Positions 11,391-23,540 of a stretch of 64,000 nucleotides of DNA are shown piece after piece. The position numbers were made by a program, and so were the translations under genes. Location: the NCBI RefSeq assembly GCF_034140825.1, contig NC_089041.1:28161501-28225500 (forward strand). The letters run 5' to 3'. The first letter of the stretch is position 1, and each line of letters begins with the position of its first letter. The notes beneath the pieces were generated by a model. It had not been told where the DNA came from. It did not search any database and saw nothing but the letters and a program-made list of their open reading frames with translations. The DNA is from Oryza sativa Japonica Group. Taxonomy: Eukaryota > Streptophyta > Magnoliopsida > Poales > Poaceae.

Positions 11391-13823
11391 ATGGCGGGGA
11401 GCAGCGAGAGCGACTACTACTCGGAGGAGGAGGAGGAGCTGGGATGGGAGGAGGACGGTCTCGGCAGCGAAGGCGAGGAGGAGGACGCGGAGGCGGCGAG
11501 GGAGCGGGCGCTGAAGCGGCTGGACGGCCTCGGGAAGCGCGGGGTGTGCTACCTCAGCCGCGTCCCTCCCAACATGAACCCGTCCCACGTCCGCCAGATG
11601 CTCTCCAAGTATGGCGAGGTGCAGAGGATTTACCTTGTGCCTGAAGGTGATTCGCATCCTGTCTTATGCAGATTCCCCATATTGATTTAGTTTATGCCTC
11701 CAGATTTGAAGCTGTACTCTCACATTGATATAGTCTATGCATCTAGTATTGATGCTGTGCTCTGTTCAATTTCTGATATAGAAGTAGTTTCTTTCCAAGT
11801 TCAGAGCTCATTCGAGGAACACAGTATGCTGGAAGCTGCTTTTTTTTTTTTGCGGGGTAGGAAGCTGCAATTGTTATCGAATGGAATATATCCAGAGCGA
11901 TTCAATGTTTGCTCGAACAATAAATATGAACGAGATTAGTGAATGTTGGCTGATGAAGTAAGAATCACTGTTGACGCTTGCCATTCTACCACTGAGATTT
12001 TGACAGGAGTTTACTGTGGCAACATATGCCTCTATGAAACAAGGGCTGTTCTGATTATGCCTATTGATGTGCTTAATGCTCTGTATCATCACTGCGTAGA
12101 TTGTTAGATGAAAAACTATGAGCGGAATGCTATTCATGGTGCATTGTTGAAAATCACTCTTCTAGATAAGGGGAATGGTCGGCTTTGTTCTGCATTCCAA
12201 GTGATCTACAATCTTACATTGTTGCTACGTCAATATACCATGTAGAGACATTCAGTAACTCATTTTTCCTCTTGTGGTTATGTAACTAGTTTTGAAAACA
12301 AGTGCTATTTTAGTTGGGACTGATCTTTATGTTTATCAAATAACATAGTATTATCTCTCAATTATCTGTATGATAATAAGTAAAAAAAGTGGCCTGGTTT
12401 CTTACACACTATTTCATGTCTATCTTCCAGGCCAAGGTCATCGCAAGCACACTAATGTTCGAGCGAAGGCGTACACTGAAGGGTATGTTTAGGGAAAAAA
12501 AAGATTATGCTGATTTGGAGAAGAGCCTCTGTGCTTAGCATATCAAAGAATTATGCTGAATATCAAAACATATGGCATGCACCAATTATCAAAGTTTACT
12601 ATCTTTGGTTTATTCATTTCTCTTGATATTCATTTTTATTTAGAGCAGTTATGTATAAATGTATGGTACAAAATATGTTCTGTTTCATAAATTATTTTCT
12701 AATGCCTGTTTACAAGCTATATGACCTCATTCTGCCACTGTAATTTTTTTAGGTGGATTGAATTTTCCAAGAAAAGCGTTGCCAAGAGGGTGGCTAATCT
12801 ACTTAACGGTGAACAAATAGGTGTGTTCTAATTCCGTGGTACATGCACTTTAATCCCTCTATGTTACCATTGGTTATAGTAACTTAGGGGTGATTTCATA
12901 TAAGAAACAAACAGTTGTATGTGTGATTGTGTGCCATATATTTCACTTTGCTTCTGTGGCTATTGTTTAAATTAACCTGGGGTGACTGGTGTATCTTGTT
13001 AGGTGGGAAGAAGAGGTCTCCATTTTATTATGACATTTGGAACATAAAATATCTCAAGAAATTCAAATGGGATGATCTTGTTGGTGAAATAGGTACGTGG
13101 AAAATCAAAATTGAAAGGTTGATGCAATTTCTTCTTAATGATGGGGCATATTCTAAGTTGTCTAATCCTTTGAATATAATGTAGCTGAGAAGACTCATAT
13201 CAGGGAGCAGAAACTAAACTTGGAGATAGCAGCTGCAAAGAAACAACGTGACCACTACTTGTCCAATGTCGAGAAGTCCCGTACGCTGAAACATATTCAG
13301 GAGCGTAGGAAAAAGGTTTGTACTATGAGTATGCCATTCTTTGCATTGATGTTTATCTGGTAGCACAATTCCGTATTCTCGTACTCTTGGTCATGTAATC
13401 CTTATGAAGGGATTTCTCTTGTGTTCCATATTTTCTCAATTCATAAAGTAACAATTATCAGTTGATATGGACCAAGCTTTGTTGTTCATAATAATACAAA
13501 TTGTACCGAGCATTAAGAATTTTTTGTATTTTGTTTTATGCTTTAAAATTTTAGTATGGGAGTTTTTATGAACTTGTTGAGATCCTGAAAACAGAAACAG
13601 AAGACGGAAGGAGCTGAATTCAATGAAGTCCGAGAAGAAAAAATCGCTCGCCCAATTCCGCAAAAGAAACCTGTTGAGGAGACAGACGCCAAAACTAAAC
13701 CAAAGCTTCCGAAAGACATTTTAGCCGGAGTAAGTTTGCAGCCTTAATCAGATTTGGTCTGCAAGTATATCCACCAGTGCTTTGACTTGATTCATCGGAT
13801 TGCAGGTATTTGGTGGTCCATAG
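11391..13823 (+). CDS. ABT1/ESF2-like RNA-binding ribosome-biogenesis protein
   Basis: Yeast Esf2 and animal ABT1 act in the small-subunit processome during 18S pre-rRNA maturation in the nucleolus; the same role is inferred here. Exons are 11391-11646, 12431-12482, 12753-12820, 13003-13092, 13185-13315, 13595-13729 and 13806-13823, all GT-AG and in phase, giving 249 residues. Residues 1-45 are acidic (SESDYYSEEEEELGWEEDGL). An atypical RRM follows from GVCYLSRVPPNMNPSHVRQM (about 53-72) through the segment with RRIYLVPEG-like and WIEFSKKSVAKRVANLLNG strands. Then comes the family hallmark SPFYYDIWNIKYLKKFKWDD, a Lys/Arg-rich coiled helix, and a short tail ending GVFGGP. The start is the first in-frame ATG in the GC-rich first exon; an upstream TTG codon is not needed. 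Confidence 0.9.
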
Positions 13824-15032
13824 TGAGTTCATTCATGAATGCTTCCCACCCCTTACCTTGGACTGGAGTATAGCAAACTGAATGGAGTTGCGCTGAGATA
13901 ATCGTCTTCTTCATCCGTTCATCGTCTGCTTTATTTTTGTAGATTAGGTCATGGTCTTTAGTAACTTGGTTCCTACTTCCTACCTTGAGTATCTTTTCGT
14001 ATTTATGCTGTGTTAGGGAAGGTTTTGGGACCTGACGATGAATGTATGATTGGGGTATTGTCAGTGTCATATTATGCACCCCTGTTTTCTCAGCGATCAT
14101 GGCTGTAATACTGAAACAGAGTTACAGAAGTACACTGCTCTAGCTTGAAGCAACACACTAATGTACCTTGAAGGCTGGTATTAGTTGATCTTGGTTTTGT
14201 GCAATTGATGCCATATGTTTCTAACTTCCTATGATCCAAAAAGTTTTTCATCATCTTGAAGTAGGGTGGTTACTGTAAATGTTTCGGTAAAAAGTACTAC
14301 TCCCTCTGTTTTTTTTAATAATAAATGACGCCGATGACGTTTAAACAATCATTCGTCTGATTAAAAAAATACAAATGTATAAAATATAAATCATACTTAA
14401 AATACTTTTGAGTGATAAAAAAACTCACAACAAAATAAATTATAATCACATATATTTTTTTAATAAAACAAATGATCAAATGTGTAAAAAAAAAGTCAAC
14501 GGCGTCATCTATTAAAAGTTATACTTCCGTTGACACCGTTGACAGAGGTAGTACCTTACCATATTGGTCAGTAGCTTATAAAAAAAATTATAAATACACC
14601 GGTAATCCCTTAACTTGCTACATAATTTTTTTGCGAGGATATGATATCTTACATAGGATCTACATTTTCGAATTTTACATATAGCAAAATAGCACTACGC
14701 AACAAGTTTAAGAATCAACCATACACCCTCCGGTCATTTTTAATTTCCAGAAAGATTTTGACTAATAATTAATTCACATACAACTACATTTAGGGTATGA
14801 AACTTATCCCATTGGATTCATACTTCAAATTACCTCCACATAGTACTAATTATTTTTTTATAGCTACTAGAAATATTCTTTATAAGAATTCATTGGTCAA
14901 AGTTTAGTCATAAATACTTTCTGAAGTTAAAGTTTGCATTATAAAAATAAACAGAGGGAAGTATTATTTTTGCTCCATTAAAAGTAAAAGAGAAATAAAA
15001 AGGGGCACTGCTGCTTCCCCACGCTCTTCTGT
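13824..15032. other. Spacer between ABT1-like and PPR genes, with MITEs
   Basis: 3' UTR-like sequence lies to about 14280. A Stowaway-like MITE is at 14300-14548. From about 14730 to 14970 a second diverged repeat starts with ccctccggtcatttttaatt and ends with ataaacagagggaagta, again with inverted ends. No gene seen. Confidence 0.55.
14300..14548. mobile_element. Stowaway-like MITE
   Basis: The left end ctccctctgttttttttaat and the right end gttgacagagg are inverted and flanked by TA. The interior carries the aaatgacgccgatgacgttt-type sequence also seen in the copies at 23920 and 40998, so these belong to one subfamily. Confidence 0.75.
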
Positions 15033-16667
15033 ATGAGGCCATCTCGTCTGAACCAGCACTCCTTCCTCTTCCTCCTCCGAGAGGCCTCCGCCTCCGCCGC
15101 CGCGCGCCGCCGCCTCCCTCCCCTCCACGCTCTCCTCGTCAAGCTCGGCCTCCAGCCCTACGCGCGCGTGCACAATGCCCTCATCCAGGCGTACGCCGCC
15201 TCGGGCCTCGTCGACGACGCCCGCAGGGTGTTCGACGGAATGTCCCACCGGGACACCGTCTCGTTCAACTCCATGATCCACGCCCACGCCATGTCCGGCG
15301 ACGTCGTCTCGGCGCGCCGGCTGTTCGAGCGTGTCCCGTCGCCGACACCCGTCACGTGGACGTCGATGGTCGCGGGGCTCTGCCGCGCCGGGGACGTCGC
15401 CGCGGCGAGGCGCCTGTTCGAGGAGATGCCGGTGAGGGACCTGGTTTCCTGGAACGCCATGATGTCCGGGCTCGCCGGGAACAGGCGGCCCGTGGAGGCG
15501 CTGTGCCTCTTCCGCCGGATGATGGCGGAGGGCTTCGCGCCGAACCGCGGGACGGTCCTCAGCGCGCTGGCGGCGTGCGCGGGCGCCGGCGCGCTGGAGA
15601 CGGGGAAGTGGATCCACGCCTTCGTCGAGAGGAAGAGGCTCTTCCGGTGGTGGGATGAGTTCCTCGGCACTGCGCTGCTCGACATGTATGCCAAGTGCGG
15701 CGCCGTGGAGCTTGCTCTGGATGTGTTCACCAAGTTGAGATCGAGGAACACTTGCACATGGAACGCCATGATCAATGGCTTGGCCATGAATGGCTACTCA
15801 GCAAAAGCATTGGACATGTTTCGCAAGATGGAGCTTGACAGAACAGTGGTGCCGGATGAAGTGACCTTTGTAGGAGTCCTACTAGCTTGCAGCCATGGTG
15901 GATTTGTGGATGTAGGGAGGGAGCATTTCCACATGATTGAGAAGAAGTATGGCATAAGGTTAATCCTTGAGCATTATGCATGCATGGTTGATCTCCTTGC
16001 TCGCTCCGGTCATCTGCAGGAAGCCCACAAAATCATTGCAGGAATGCCGATGAAACCCGATGCTGTCGTTTGGAGGGCATTGCTCGGTGGATGCCGTCTC
16101 CACAAGGATGTCAAGATGGCTGAAACTGCAATATCTGAGATGGAAGCAACTTGTAGTGGTGATCATGTCCTCCTGTCAAATCTCTATGCTGCAGTTGGGA
16201 GATGGAGTGGTGTTGAAGATGTCCGGAGGACCATGAGAAGCAAGGGGATTGAGAAGATTCCTGGCTGCAGCTCAATTGAGATAAATGACTCCATCCATGA
16301 GTTCGTCTCAGGTGACAAGTCACACCCATCATATAATGACATTCATGCAAAGCTGGCTGAGATTAGCGCAAGGATGCAACAACAAGGTTATGTCACAGAG
16401 ACTGCAGAGGTGTTTTATGATGTTGAGGAGGAAGAGAAAGAACAGGCACTCGGTCATCACAGCGAGAAGCTTGCAATTGCATTTGGGCTCATTGGAGGCC
16501 CTCCAAATGTAGCAATCAGAATCGTAAAGAATCTTCGCTTTTGTGCAGATTGCCACAAGTTTGCCAAGTTAGTGTCCCAGATCTATCATTGGGAGATTGT
16601 GGTTCGGGATAGAGCCAGATTCCATCATTTTACAGAGGGAGCCTGCTCTTGCAATGATTTTTGGTAG
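15033..16667 (+). CDS. DYW-class pentatricopeptide repeat (PPR) protein
   Basis: A single exon of 544 residues, the usual intron-free state of plant PPR genes. Such proteins bind one organelle RNA site and direct C-to-U editing. Degenerate P/L/S repeats run from about residue 45 to 370 (units such as NALIQAYAASGLVDDARRVF, NSMIHAHAMSGDVVSARRLF and LLDMYAKCGAVELALDVFTK). The E/E+ region follows (LLSNLYAAVGRWSGVEDVRR, GCSSIEINDSIHEFVSGDKS). The C-terminal DYW deaminase-like domain has H476-S-E478, C504-A-D-C507 and the end CSCNDFW, so the last three residues are DFW, not DYW. The N-terminus is Arg/Ala/Ser-rich, compatible with an organelle transit peptide, but plastid or mitochondrial targeting cannot be told by eye. 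GC content falls sharply from 5' to 3', as in many grass genes. Confidence 0.93.
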   Translation: MRPSRLNQHSFLFLLREASASAAARRRLPPLHALLVKLGLQPYARVHNALIQAYAASGLVDDARRVFDGMSHRDTVSFNSMIHAHAMSGDVVSARRLFERVPSPTPVTWTSMVAGLCRAGDVAAARRLFEEMPVRDLVSWNAMMSGLAGNRRPVEALCLFRRMMAEGFAPNRGTVLSALAACAGAGALETGKWIHAFVERKRLFRWWDEFLGTALLDMYAKCGAVELALDVFTKLRSRNTCTWNAMINGLAMNGYSAKALDMFRKMELDRTVVPDEVTFVGVLLACSHGGFVDVGREHFHMIEKKYGIRLILEHYACMVDLLARSGHLQEAHKIIAGMPMKPDAVVWRALLGGCRLHKDVKMAETAISEMEATCSGDHVLLSNLYAAVGRWSGVEDVRRTMRSKGIEKIPGCSSIEINDSIHEFVSGDKSHPSYNDIHAKLAEISARMQQQGYVTETAEVFYDVEEEEKEQALGHHSEKLAIAFGLIGGPPNVAIRIVKNLRFCADCHKFAKLVSQIYHWEIVVRDRARFHHFTEGACSCNDFW

Positions 16668-17168
16668 TAGAGAAATCTGGAATAGTGGCATAAAGTATGC
16701 TTTCTTGTCACACTTGACACTTCGTTTGCTTACTATGTTAATTTCTTTTCCTTTTTACTGCATGAAGGTCTTTTTTTTAACCTTTTTAGTAGGACACAAT
16801 CTTGCTGAACCATCTGAGTCAATGTGCATCTGTTGAGATAAGTTTATGACTCATGATGATAGACCCAATTAACTTAAAAAACTAGTCTAATGTTTAATAT
16901 TTTCTTTTTTTTTTAGGTTGCTGTGAAACTATGGAAGTATATATTTCCAGTTTGCATTCAATAGTAAATGAAAACTCACGTCAAAAAATAATAAAAGAAA
17001 ATAGCTTCATACTACAGCCTGTCTCAATAGAATAACTTGATGAAACTGTGAAAGAATTAAATTAAGAAAAGCTGGCTCAGTCAATTCTATGTACAATATT
17101 ACGAGGCTATCAGCGGTATTGCATTTAAAAGAAAATCTGTTGAAGCATCTATATTGGAGATCTAAGTG
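16668..17168. other. Convergent 3' ends of PPR gene and permease gene
   Basis: The plus-strand PPR gene and the minus-strand permease gene converge here. AT-rich sequence with no repeat or gene that I recognise. Confidence 0.5.
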
Positions 17169-20100
17169 TCAGTGTAGTCCTTGCAACTGCATTATGTCCT
17201 TGAAAATCTCTGAAAAAATTACGAGCAAGGCACCCCCCATGACAAATGAGAGGGTAAATTTTCCTCCCGGGACTATTGGTGGTACTGGAGCTTCCAGATC
17301 ATCTGAGTACCTCTCTGACCAAGACATAGCTGCTGGAAAAACTCCAAAAAGTACTAGAACTGAAAAGAGCACATTCAAGATATCAGTTCATTCTTCCTTT
17401 TTTTCCTCTCTCCTGATAAGATATCAATTTAATGTACTGAAGTGGCAAATCTAATCTAGGAGTTCCCTTTCAACCCAGATTGGGTCAGGCTACGAACCTA
17501 GATAAGCACTCACGTTTTTTCATTTACCCACCACCAATAAACTGTAAAACTGTTTTATTTCCTTTTTAGGATTAGGTGAAAAAACACGTAAATGAGGTGC
17601 TAAGTTCTTAGATATCAAATTGGAATAAATAAACGAGCTGCTAAGTTCTTAGGTATCAAAATGGAAAAAAAAGGGTGACTGAAATGTCATGATTGGTTGG
17701 TTTCATTGCATGACAACTTGACAAGTCTTCTAGTAAAATAAATTTTAAAATAGCATAGGACTATACATGTTTCTTCTCTACATCTATTCATAATAAGAGA
17801 TAGTTTAAAAGGATCCTTGCCTCCATAAGTTCCTGCAAAGTCCAATGCCTTGAAAAATATCTCTGGATCAAGCAATGACAGAACAAGCGGTGGGAGCAAA
17901 GTCAGAAGGTACGGCAGAGGTTTGTTCTGTCCACTTGGTAGTTTAAGCACTGCAATGTTTTATAAAAGTAGCAAAAAATAAAGAGGGATAGTGGATTAAT
18001 AGCATTAAGTAGTCCGAGAATATTGACAGTAATTTTGTTATTTTCAGGTATCTCTCTCATGAAATGGAGAGCTTCTCCTTTAGACCTCGTATTAGTTGAA
18101 AAATGTGATTGCTCTGGGCTGAAGAAGATAACTTACAGTCTGCTATGAAGTCTGAGAGTCCTAGAACAAATCCAATGTATGATGTGCCAATTGCAAGAAA
18201 TGAGAATGCCTCAACAATAGGCTGCAAAATCAAAGACATTTTCAAATTAACCTCAGTTTTTGTGAAATATGGAACATTGTATGAACAACTTGAAGCACTT
18301 ACCCCCACTGTTCCATTACTTGATCGAAGCTGTTCTAGTGGATCAATAATGGTTCCATCCCCTGCAAGGCCTGGAAGTGTCCCCAGGATTACAGCATCCC
18401 ATATGAGAAACAGAGCAAGGGGTATGGCGGTACCTACTACAATTGCCTTCCTGCAATATTCAACAAGGATATTCATATTCCTTTTGAACCCACAATTTAG
18501 GATGTGATAATATGGCCATTAACTGAAAATTCATAATATGTGTGCCCCATATTAATTAAACTATGATTGTTTTCAATACTTTTGTTCTGAACAAGGTAAA
18601 ATTTTGCTCTGTTGTCACAAGTGTGAAAGTACTTTTATAACTTCTGTATTTATTCAGATTTTACATACAGATTCTTCTTGGCAGCCTTACCTTACTTTTG
18701 ATAGGTCTCCCTCCAAATTTGTACACAGAACAGGAACTACATTCTGTCAAGGAGAATACTCAGTCTGGTACCAAGAATATTAATTCATTCAAATTGAACA
18801 CGGTGAGTAGGATTACCTGGTATACAAATGAAAGAGCAATTATCGGTATACTTTGTGGGGCAGCAGCAAAATTTGCTTCAAGAAGAGAACTCCACTGCAG
18901 GTTTCCACTTGCCACCACCTGCGAAGGTCACACACTCTATTCACCACCTATACTTTGTATCGTATTGTTCATTATGTGTTACTTATTTCGTAGTGATCTG
19001 GTCACTTTAGCTTTGTCATTTATATATTGAAACTATATAACTAGAGCCTGGAGGAATCACTATATTACTGAAAAGAATGAAAGACGGCCATATTTCCTGT
19101 CAAGTAGACTATATAACCTGTACATCTGTAAGAATGGATGACTGGCCTACACAGAATTGCATTCATGTTGTTCCTTTCATATGACATAGGTTGAAAATTT
19201 CGTCTATATCTGTTACTGTAGTTTGCAAACGGCACTGATAATGATTAGGCATAGATACATCCTTATTTTTTAGGAAATTTGTTCACGTTTCATTCTCTTC
19301 ACTGATAGCTAGGATCATCGATGACTTGATATTTATGACATGCGAATATGAAATTCCATATGAATACCGCTAGAAAGTTTACAGAACTATGTTAATAATC
19401 TGCAGCATATATAGGCACACTTACCACAAGAGTTGTGAAGGATGCTAGGATGCTGAACACCAAAAAACCATTAACCGCACCAATGACTCGCTGGCTGCAG
19501 TCATCAATACAAATAGTTGTAGTGCTTATCACCTCTCAGGATGGTGTAAGATTTAAGATGATAGATTGCCTAAGTATCTAAGCACAGAGTTTCATATTAT
19601 GAGAGATACTTTGACTATTTCCTATTATGATATTTACCTTCCAAAGTAGCATAGCCCCCCAAAAGCCAGTGAAAACAGGGCAGCACTCTCCCATCTGTAA
19701 TAATAATAGCATCATCAATGGCTCAAGAGAAGGCATTACTGAATGCTGAGAAAATTACGCTCTGGTGACTAGTGATGCTCAATGACTGTTAAATACTACT
19801 ATCTATTAAGAATTCTAGCACTTGCACTCAGACAATTTTTTGAGGAAGTAGTAACCTCTGTAAATTCCGTAGCATTTTTTTTATTACAGTGCTGTGGAAT
19901 GTGTCAAAGGATACACTGATCATATGTGTACATCCTTTCAAAACAAAAGATATGGACAAATGTTTTAGCTAGAAGATGAACTAGAACTGAAAACGAAGAT
20001 AAGAAGTCATACAATGGAATGCCCACTGAGTTTGTTATGATCTCTGAAGAGCGTGCCACATATGCAACCAGAAGTGCATAATGTATAAACAAATATGAGA

Positions 20101-23100
20101 TGCTGCAGGCACATTGAAAACAATGTTAGACTTTCTCTGTTCATGAAATGTTGCATCTGCAGGTTCATTACAGAGAGGATAAGAACTCTTATGTTTGGAG
20201 TTCCATGTTATAATTTTATTTAATTAAATGCCAATGCCTTATTACACATAAATAAACTTTAGTTAAATCAAATCCATCATACCAAGCTGTTCTTACTCCA
20301 AATGTCCCTAGAGTGCGCATAGCCATTGAGACCTGGAAGAAAAACTAGTCTTTAGAGGAAACAGTTGCTATTCTCAAATCACACAAAATCCAATTGTATG
20401 CAGAGAAATTCTAACCAATTATTGACTAATATCATATCCAGTAGTTTTTTTTGAGAAGAAGTCGTAAGGATTTTGTTCAGTACATATCATATAACATTGT
20501 AATATTGAAAGTTACAGTGCAAAATTTGGGATATTGTTTGGTGAGTCTCATTTTCCATCATTTGCCAAATCTATTAACACTTGTATTCATATGCAGCGTT
20601 AACACCTCTTGGAAGTAGTATGCTACTCTTCAGCTAAATTTAATTATTTCAGATTCATCTTGATTAAGTCCTTTTTCTCTCTCTCCCCGCGTCGCTCTCG
20701 CGCGGGCGGCTCGGGGGGCGAAAAAACCCTAGCCGCCCGCGCCTCTTCTCCATCCCCGCTCCTCGCCGCCCCTGGAGCTCGCCGGCGGCGAAGCCGGCAG
20801 CGAGCAGGGAAGGCGGCGGCGAGGCCTTTTTCTTCGTGGTGTTTCCTTCCTCGGCGCGAAGTGGACGGGACGAAGACGACGAAGTCCCCCACCGGCACGG
20901 TCCGAGGCGGCGGCGAGGTGGGGAGAGGCGGCGGATCCGGCGCCCCCAAGGCCGGATCCGGCCATCCCCCACCTGGATCTGCGCGGCGGCGGCGCGAGGG
21001 CTTGGGGTGGCGTGGCGGTGTGTGGTCGTGGTGGCGGCGGCGTGCGGCCGGCGGCGCGGCAGGCGGCTGCGGCTCGGCCGGCCCGGCTCGGGCGCGGAGG
21101 CGGCGGCTGGCTGTGGCTCGGCGAGGCCGGCCCAGGTGCTGAGGCGGCGGACAGCCGCAGCTCGGCGACGGCTCGGCGTGGCCGACCCGCGCGCAGAGGT
21201 GGCGGTGGCCCGGCCGGCTGCCAGAGGCGGCCGCGGCGCCCAGCGCGGCGGCGTGCGGTCGTGGTGGCGGCGGCGTGCGGCCGGCGGCGAGGCGGCAGGG
21301 CGGCGGCTGGCTGTGGCTTGGCGAGGCTGGCCCGGGCGCTGTGGCGGCAGACAGCCGCAGCTCGGCGTGGCCGACCCCGCGCGCGGAGGCGGCGGTGGCG
21401 TGCCCGGCTGGCAGCGCAGCCTGCCCGACGCAGCAGCGGCGACCCCACTCGTCCTGGCCGGGCAGCCGAGATGCCGTCGCGGTGGCTAGGTGAGGCGCGT
21501 GGCCGGATAACGGGGGCGCTGGCGGGTGGCGCCGGTCTGGAGCGGCAGCGCCACCGGCGGCCAGATGGTAGTTCTAAGGGAGCTGGCGGCGGTGGGTCGT
21601 CTTCCTCGTTGCCGGTCGGCACCCTCGCCCTTCCTGGAGCTCCTCCCCTTCTTTGCGGGGAGTTTCTAGGTTGGATTGAGGCGGCAGCTCGTCAGCGGGG
21701 GAAGCTCAGGCTGCCGATGCAATGCCACCTAGTCCCGGGTTCTCCTTTGGCCAAAACTGGCGAGGCGGCCGGCGGGTGGTGGAACAGAGGGGTCTTGGGC
21801 CAGCTCTCAGGGGTGGTGGCTCGATGAAGTCGGCCGACGGAGGGGCGTCGGTGCGGTGTGGTGGATGCTATGTGCTGCCATTTGTCTGTGTGGTGGTTCT
21901 GAGTTGGTGGACGGCGACCTGCAGTCAAGGTTGTAGGGTCCCAGGCGAAAGCCTAGTCCGGTGGTTCACCGGGCCGGCAGCGGCTACGTCTTCGGGCGTC
22001 GTAACCTTTTTGGGGCGTTGTCGAGGGTTACCCTCTCCCTTTCTCGACGAGCTTCTCTGGGTGAAAACCACATCTTTTTCAGATGGGCGATGGCGGCATC
22101 CTGGATGTCGTGACCACCTTGGTGGCATCGTTTTCGGAGCCTCGTCTCTGTGGTGTTGCCGTTGGCCTAGCGGCGTTCGGCCACGCTTAGCGGGGGTCGT
22201 TTGGTGCTAGGCTTCACCCTCAGTGGTTTGTGCTTGGGTGGTAGTGCGTGGTGTGTGGCATTGCACCTTGGTGCATTTGATGTTTTTTCTTGTAACTTTT
22301 ACTCCTTCTTAATATACTCGGTTGGCCTCCTTCAGCCTTCCCGACGAAAAAAAAAGATTCATCTTGATTGTTCCTAAAAGAAATTTTGGTTCTGAAAAAT
22401 AACTTGAGTAATGTATTAATTACCAGGGAGACACCTCCAGATCCTAGTTCACACATAGTATTGACGTTTACTTCAGCAACTAACAACCCTGTTACAACCT
22501 GGAAAAATGAGATGCCAAACATAAACCGTCGGAGTGCAAACAAATTAACGAACTAGACAGAGTATTGGGTCATATTATCAAAACCGTCCTGTATCAGGGT
22601 GACATAACAGATACAAAATTGAATCACTTCCTTTATGAGAAGAATTTATGCAGGAATGTGAAATGTGAAAGAATGTACCTTTGAGAGGCTTCTCTGAGTG
22701 CATGTCACCTCTAACAAGTCGGTTTTGATAATCTACCCAGTCAGTGACGATCTATTACCATATAAATCCAGCAGAAGATGCATGTAACTGCTGAGGCCAA
22801 GAATCCAGCTTCTTGTGTCACTGCAGGGATTGCAAGGATACCCGCCCCTACCTGTGGCATCAGTTCGTGTCGGAAAAGAAAAATCAGGTGCGCTCAATTT
22901 TTCATAAGTTTTTGTAGTTTCTTAAAGCAGTGTTTGATGATCTGTGAAAGGCTGGCCTTTGTCAGATTATCAACTGTCCTATGATTTCTCATTCTTACAA
23001 GTCTTTGTACATTTCATTTGAACACAAATTCTACCTGCAGCCTCATCATCAATTGCTTGAAATGAGAGAAACTAATGCACAATTCCTAATCCAAATATTT

Positions 23101-23540
23101 TATCTCTTGCAGCGAAGGATGATAAGACGAACATTACCGTAGTGCCGGCCACAAGGAAGATCGAACTGGTGACACTCCCTGACATCCAAATGAGGAACGG
23201 TTCCATTACGGTGCGTGCATCTCAAAGGCAAAACAAATACGCACAAGGAAGTTGAGAGAAGCATGTTGTGCGCCTCACCAGGTTCGTGCTTCATGGTTGC
23301 CTGGTTGAGATTGGAGAAGAGTCGCTCCAGCTGCTGATTCTGCTGCTGCTGCTGCGAGCCGGATGACTGCTTCTCGGCGTACTGCTGCGAGCACAGGCAT
23401 CGTTGCAGCCTTCTCCTCGGTCCTCCTGTTGTCCTGTGAAGCACCGGCGCTCTTGTGGAGGCCGGAAGTGAGACTGACGATGATGCTGCTGCTGCTGAGC
23501 CCAGTAGAGGGTAGCAGCGAAGAGAAGCAGTTAACGCCAT
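17169..23540 (-). CDS. Chloroplast Trp/Tyr-permease-family amino-acid transporter-like protein
   Basis: Likely a plastid-envelope amino-acid carrier, homologous to bacterial TyrP/Mtr-type permeases; the substrate in plants is inferred. Coding exons, in order of transcription: 23279-23540, 23138-23178, 22759-22851, 22424-22498, 20283-20332, 20013-20102, 19638-19694, 19425-19494, 18817-18918, 18691-18743, 18303-18450, 18137-18221, 17821-17949 and 17169-17359. They stay in phase and give 481 residues. The first exon (MALTASLRCYPLLGSAAAAS..., Ser/Ala/Arg-rich, then a Gln run) looks like a chloroplast transit peptide. Then come hydrophobic helices, including GAGILAIPAVTQEAGFLASA, VVTGLLVAEVNVNTMCELGS, IPIIALSFVYQ-NVVPVLCTN and AIPLALFLIWDAVILGTLPG. 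The last intron (17360-17820) begins GC instead of GT. The intron 20333-22423 contains a 1.7-kb retroposon. Confidence 0.88.
20651..22369 (+). mobile_element. LINE-like non-autonomous retroposon in permease intron 4
   Basis: The insert spans about 20666-22354. It is flanked by a perfect 15-bp direct repeat, agattcatcttgatt, at 20651-20665 and 22355-22369, and ends in an A-run after ccttcccgacg. Target duplication plus A-tail is the signature of target-primed reverse transcription. The GC-rich 5' part (ctctcgcgcgggcggctcgg, then aaaaaaccctagccgcccgc) resembles the 5' ends of rice LINE families as I recall them. No reverse transcriptase frame is present, so only leader and tail regions remain or the element is of a SINE-like derivative kind. 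It lies antisense to the host gene. Long open frames here are GC-rich artefacts. Confidence 0.8.
21024..21490. repeat. About 233-bp GC-rich tandem duplication inside the retroposon
   Basis: The block starting ggtcgtggtggcggcggcgt at 21024 recurs at 21257, and the following gacagccgcagctcggcg at about 21150 recurs at about 21347. Two diverged copies of about 233 bp are implied, the second with small indels. Confidence 0.7.

Noticed and set aside
20295-20332. Earlier donor (gtaaga at 20296) for permease exon 5
   Set aside because: Ending there would break the phase with exon 6 (C|ISYLFIHYALLV); the donor at 20282 keeps FGVRTAC-ISYL in frame.
20609-21827. Several long plus- and minus-strand frames of 100-300 codons
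   Set aside because: They are GC-rich, Arg/Ala/Gly/Pro-biased, overlap in every frame, and lie within the retroposon; no domain is visible.
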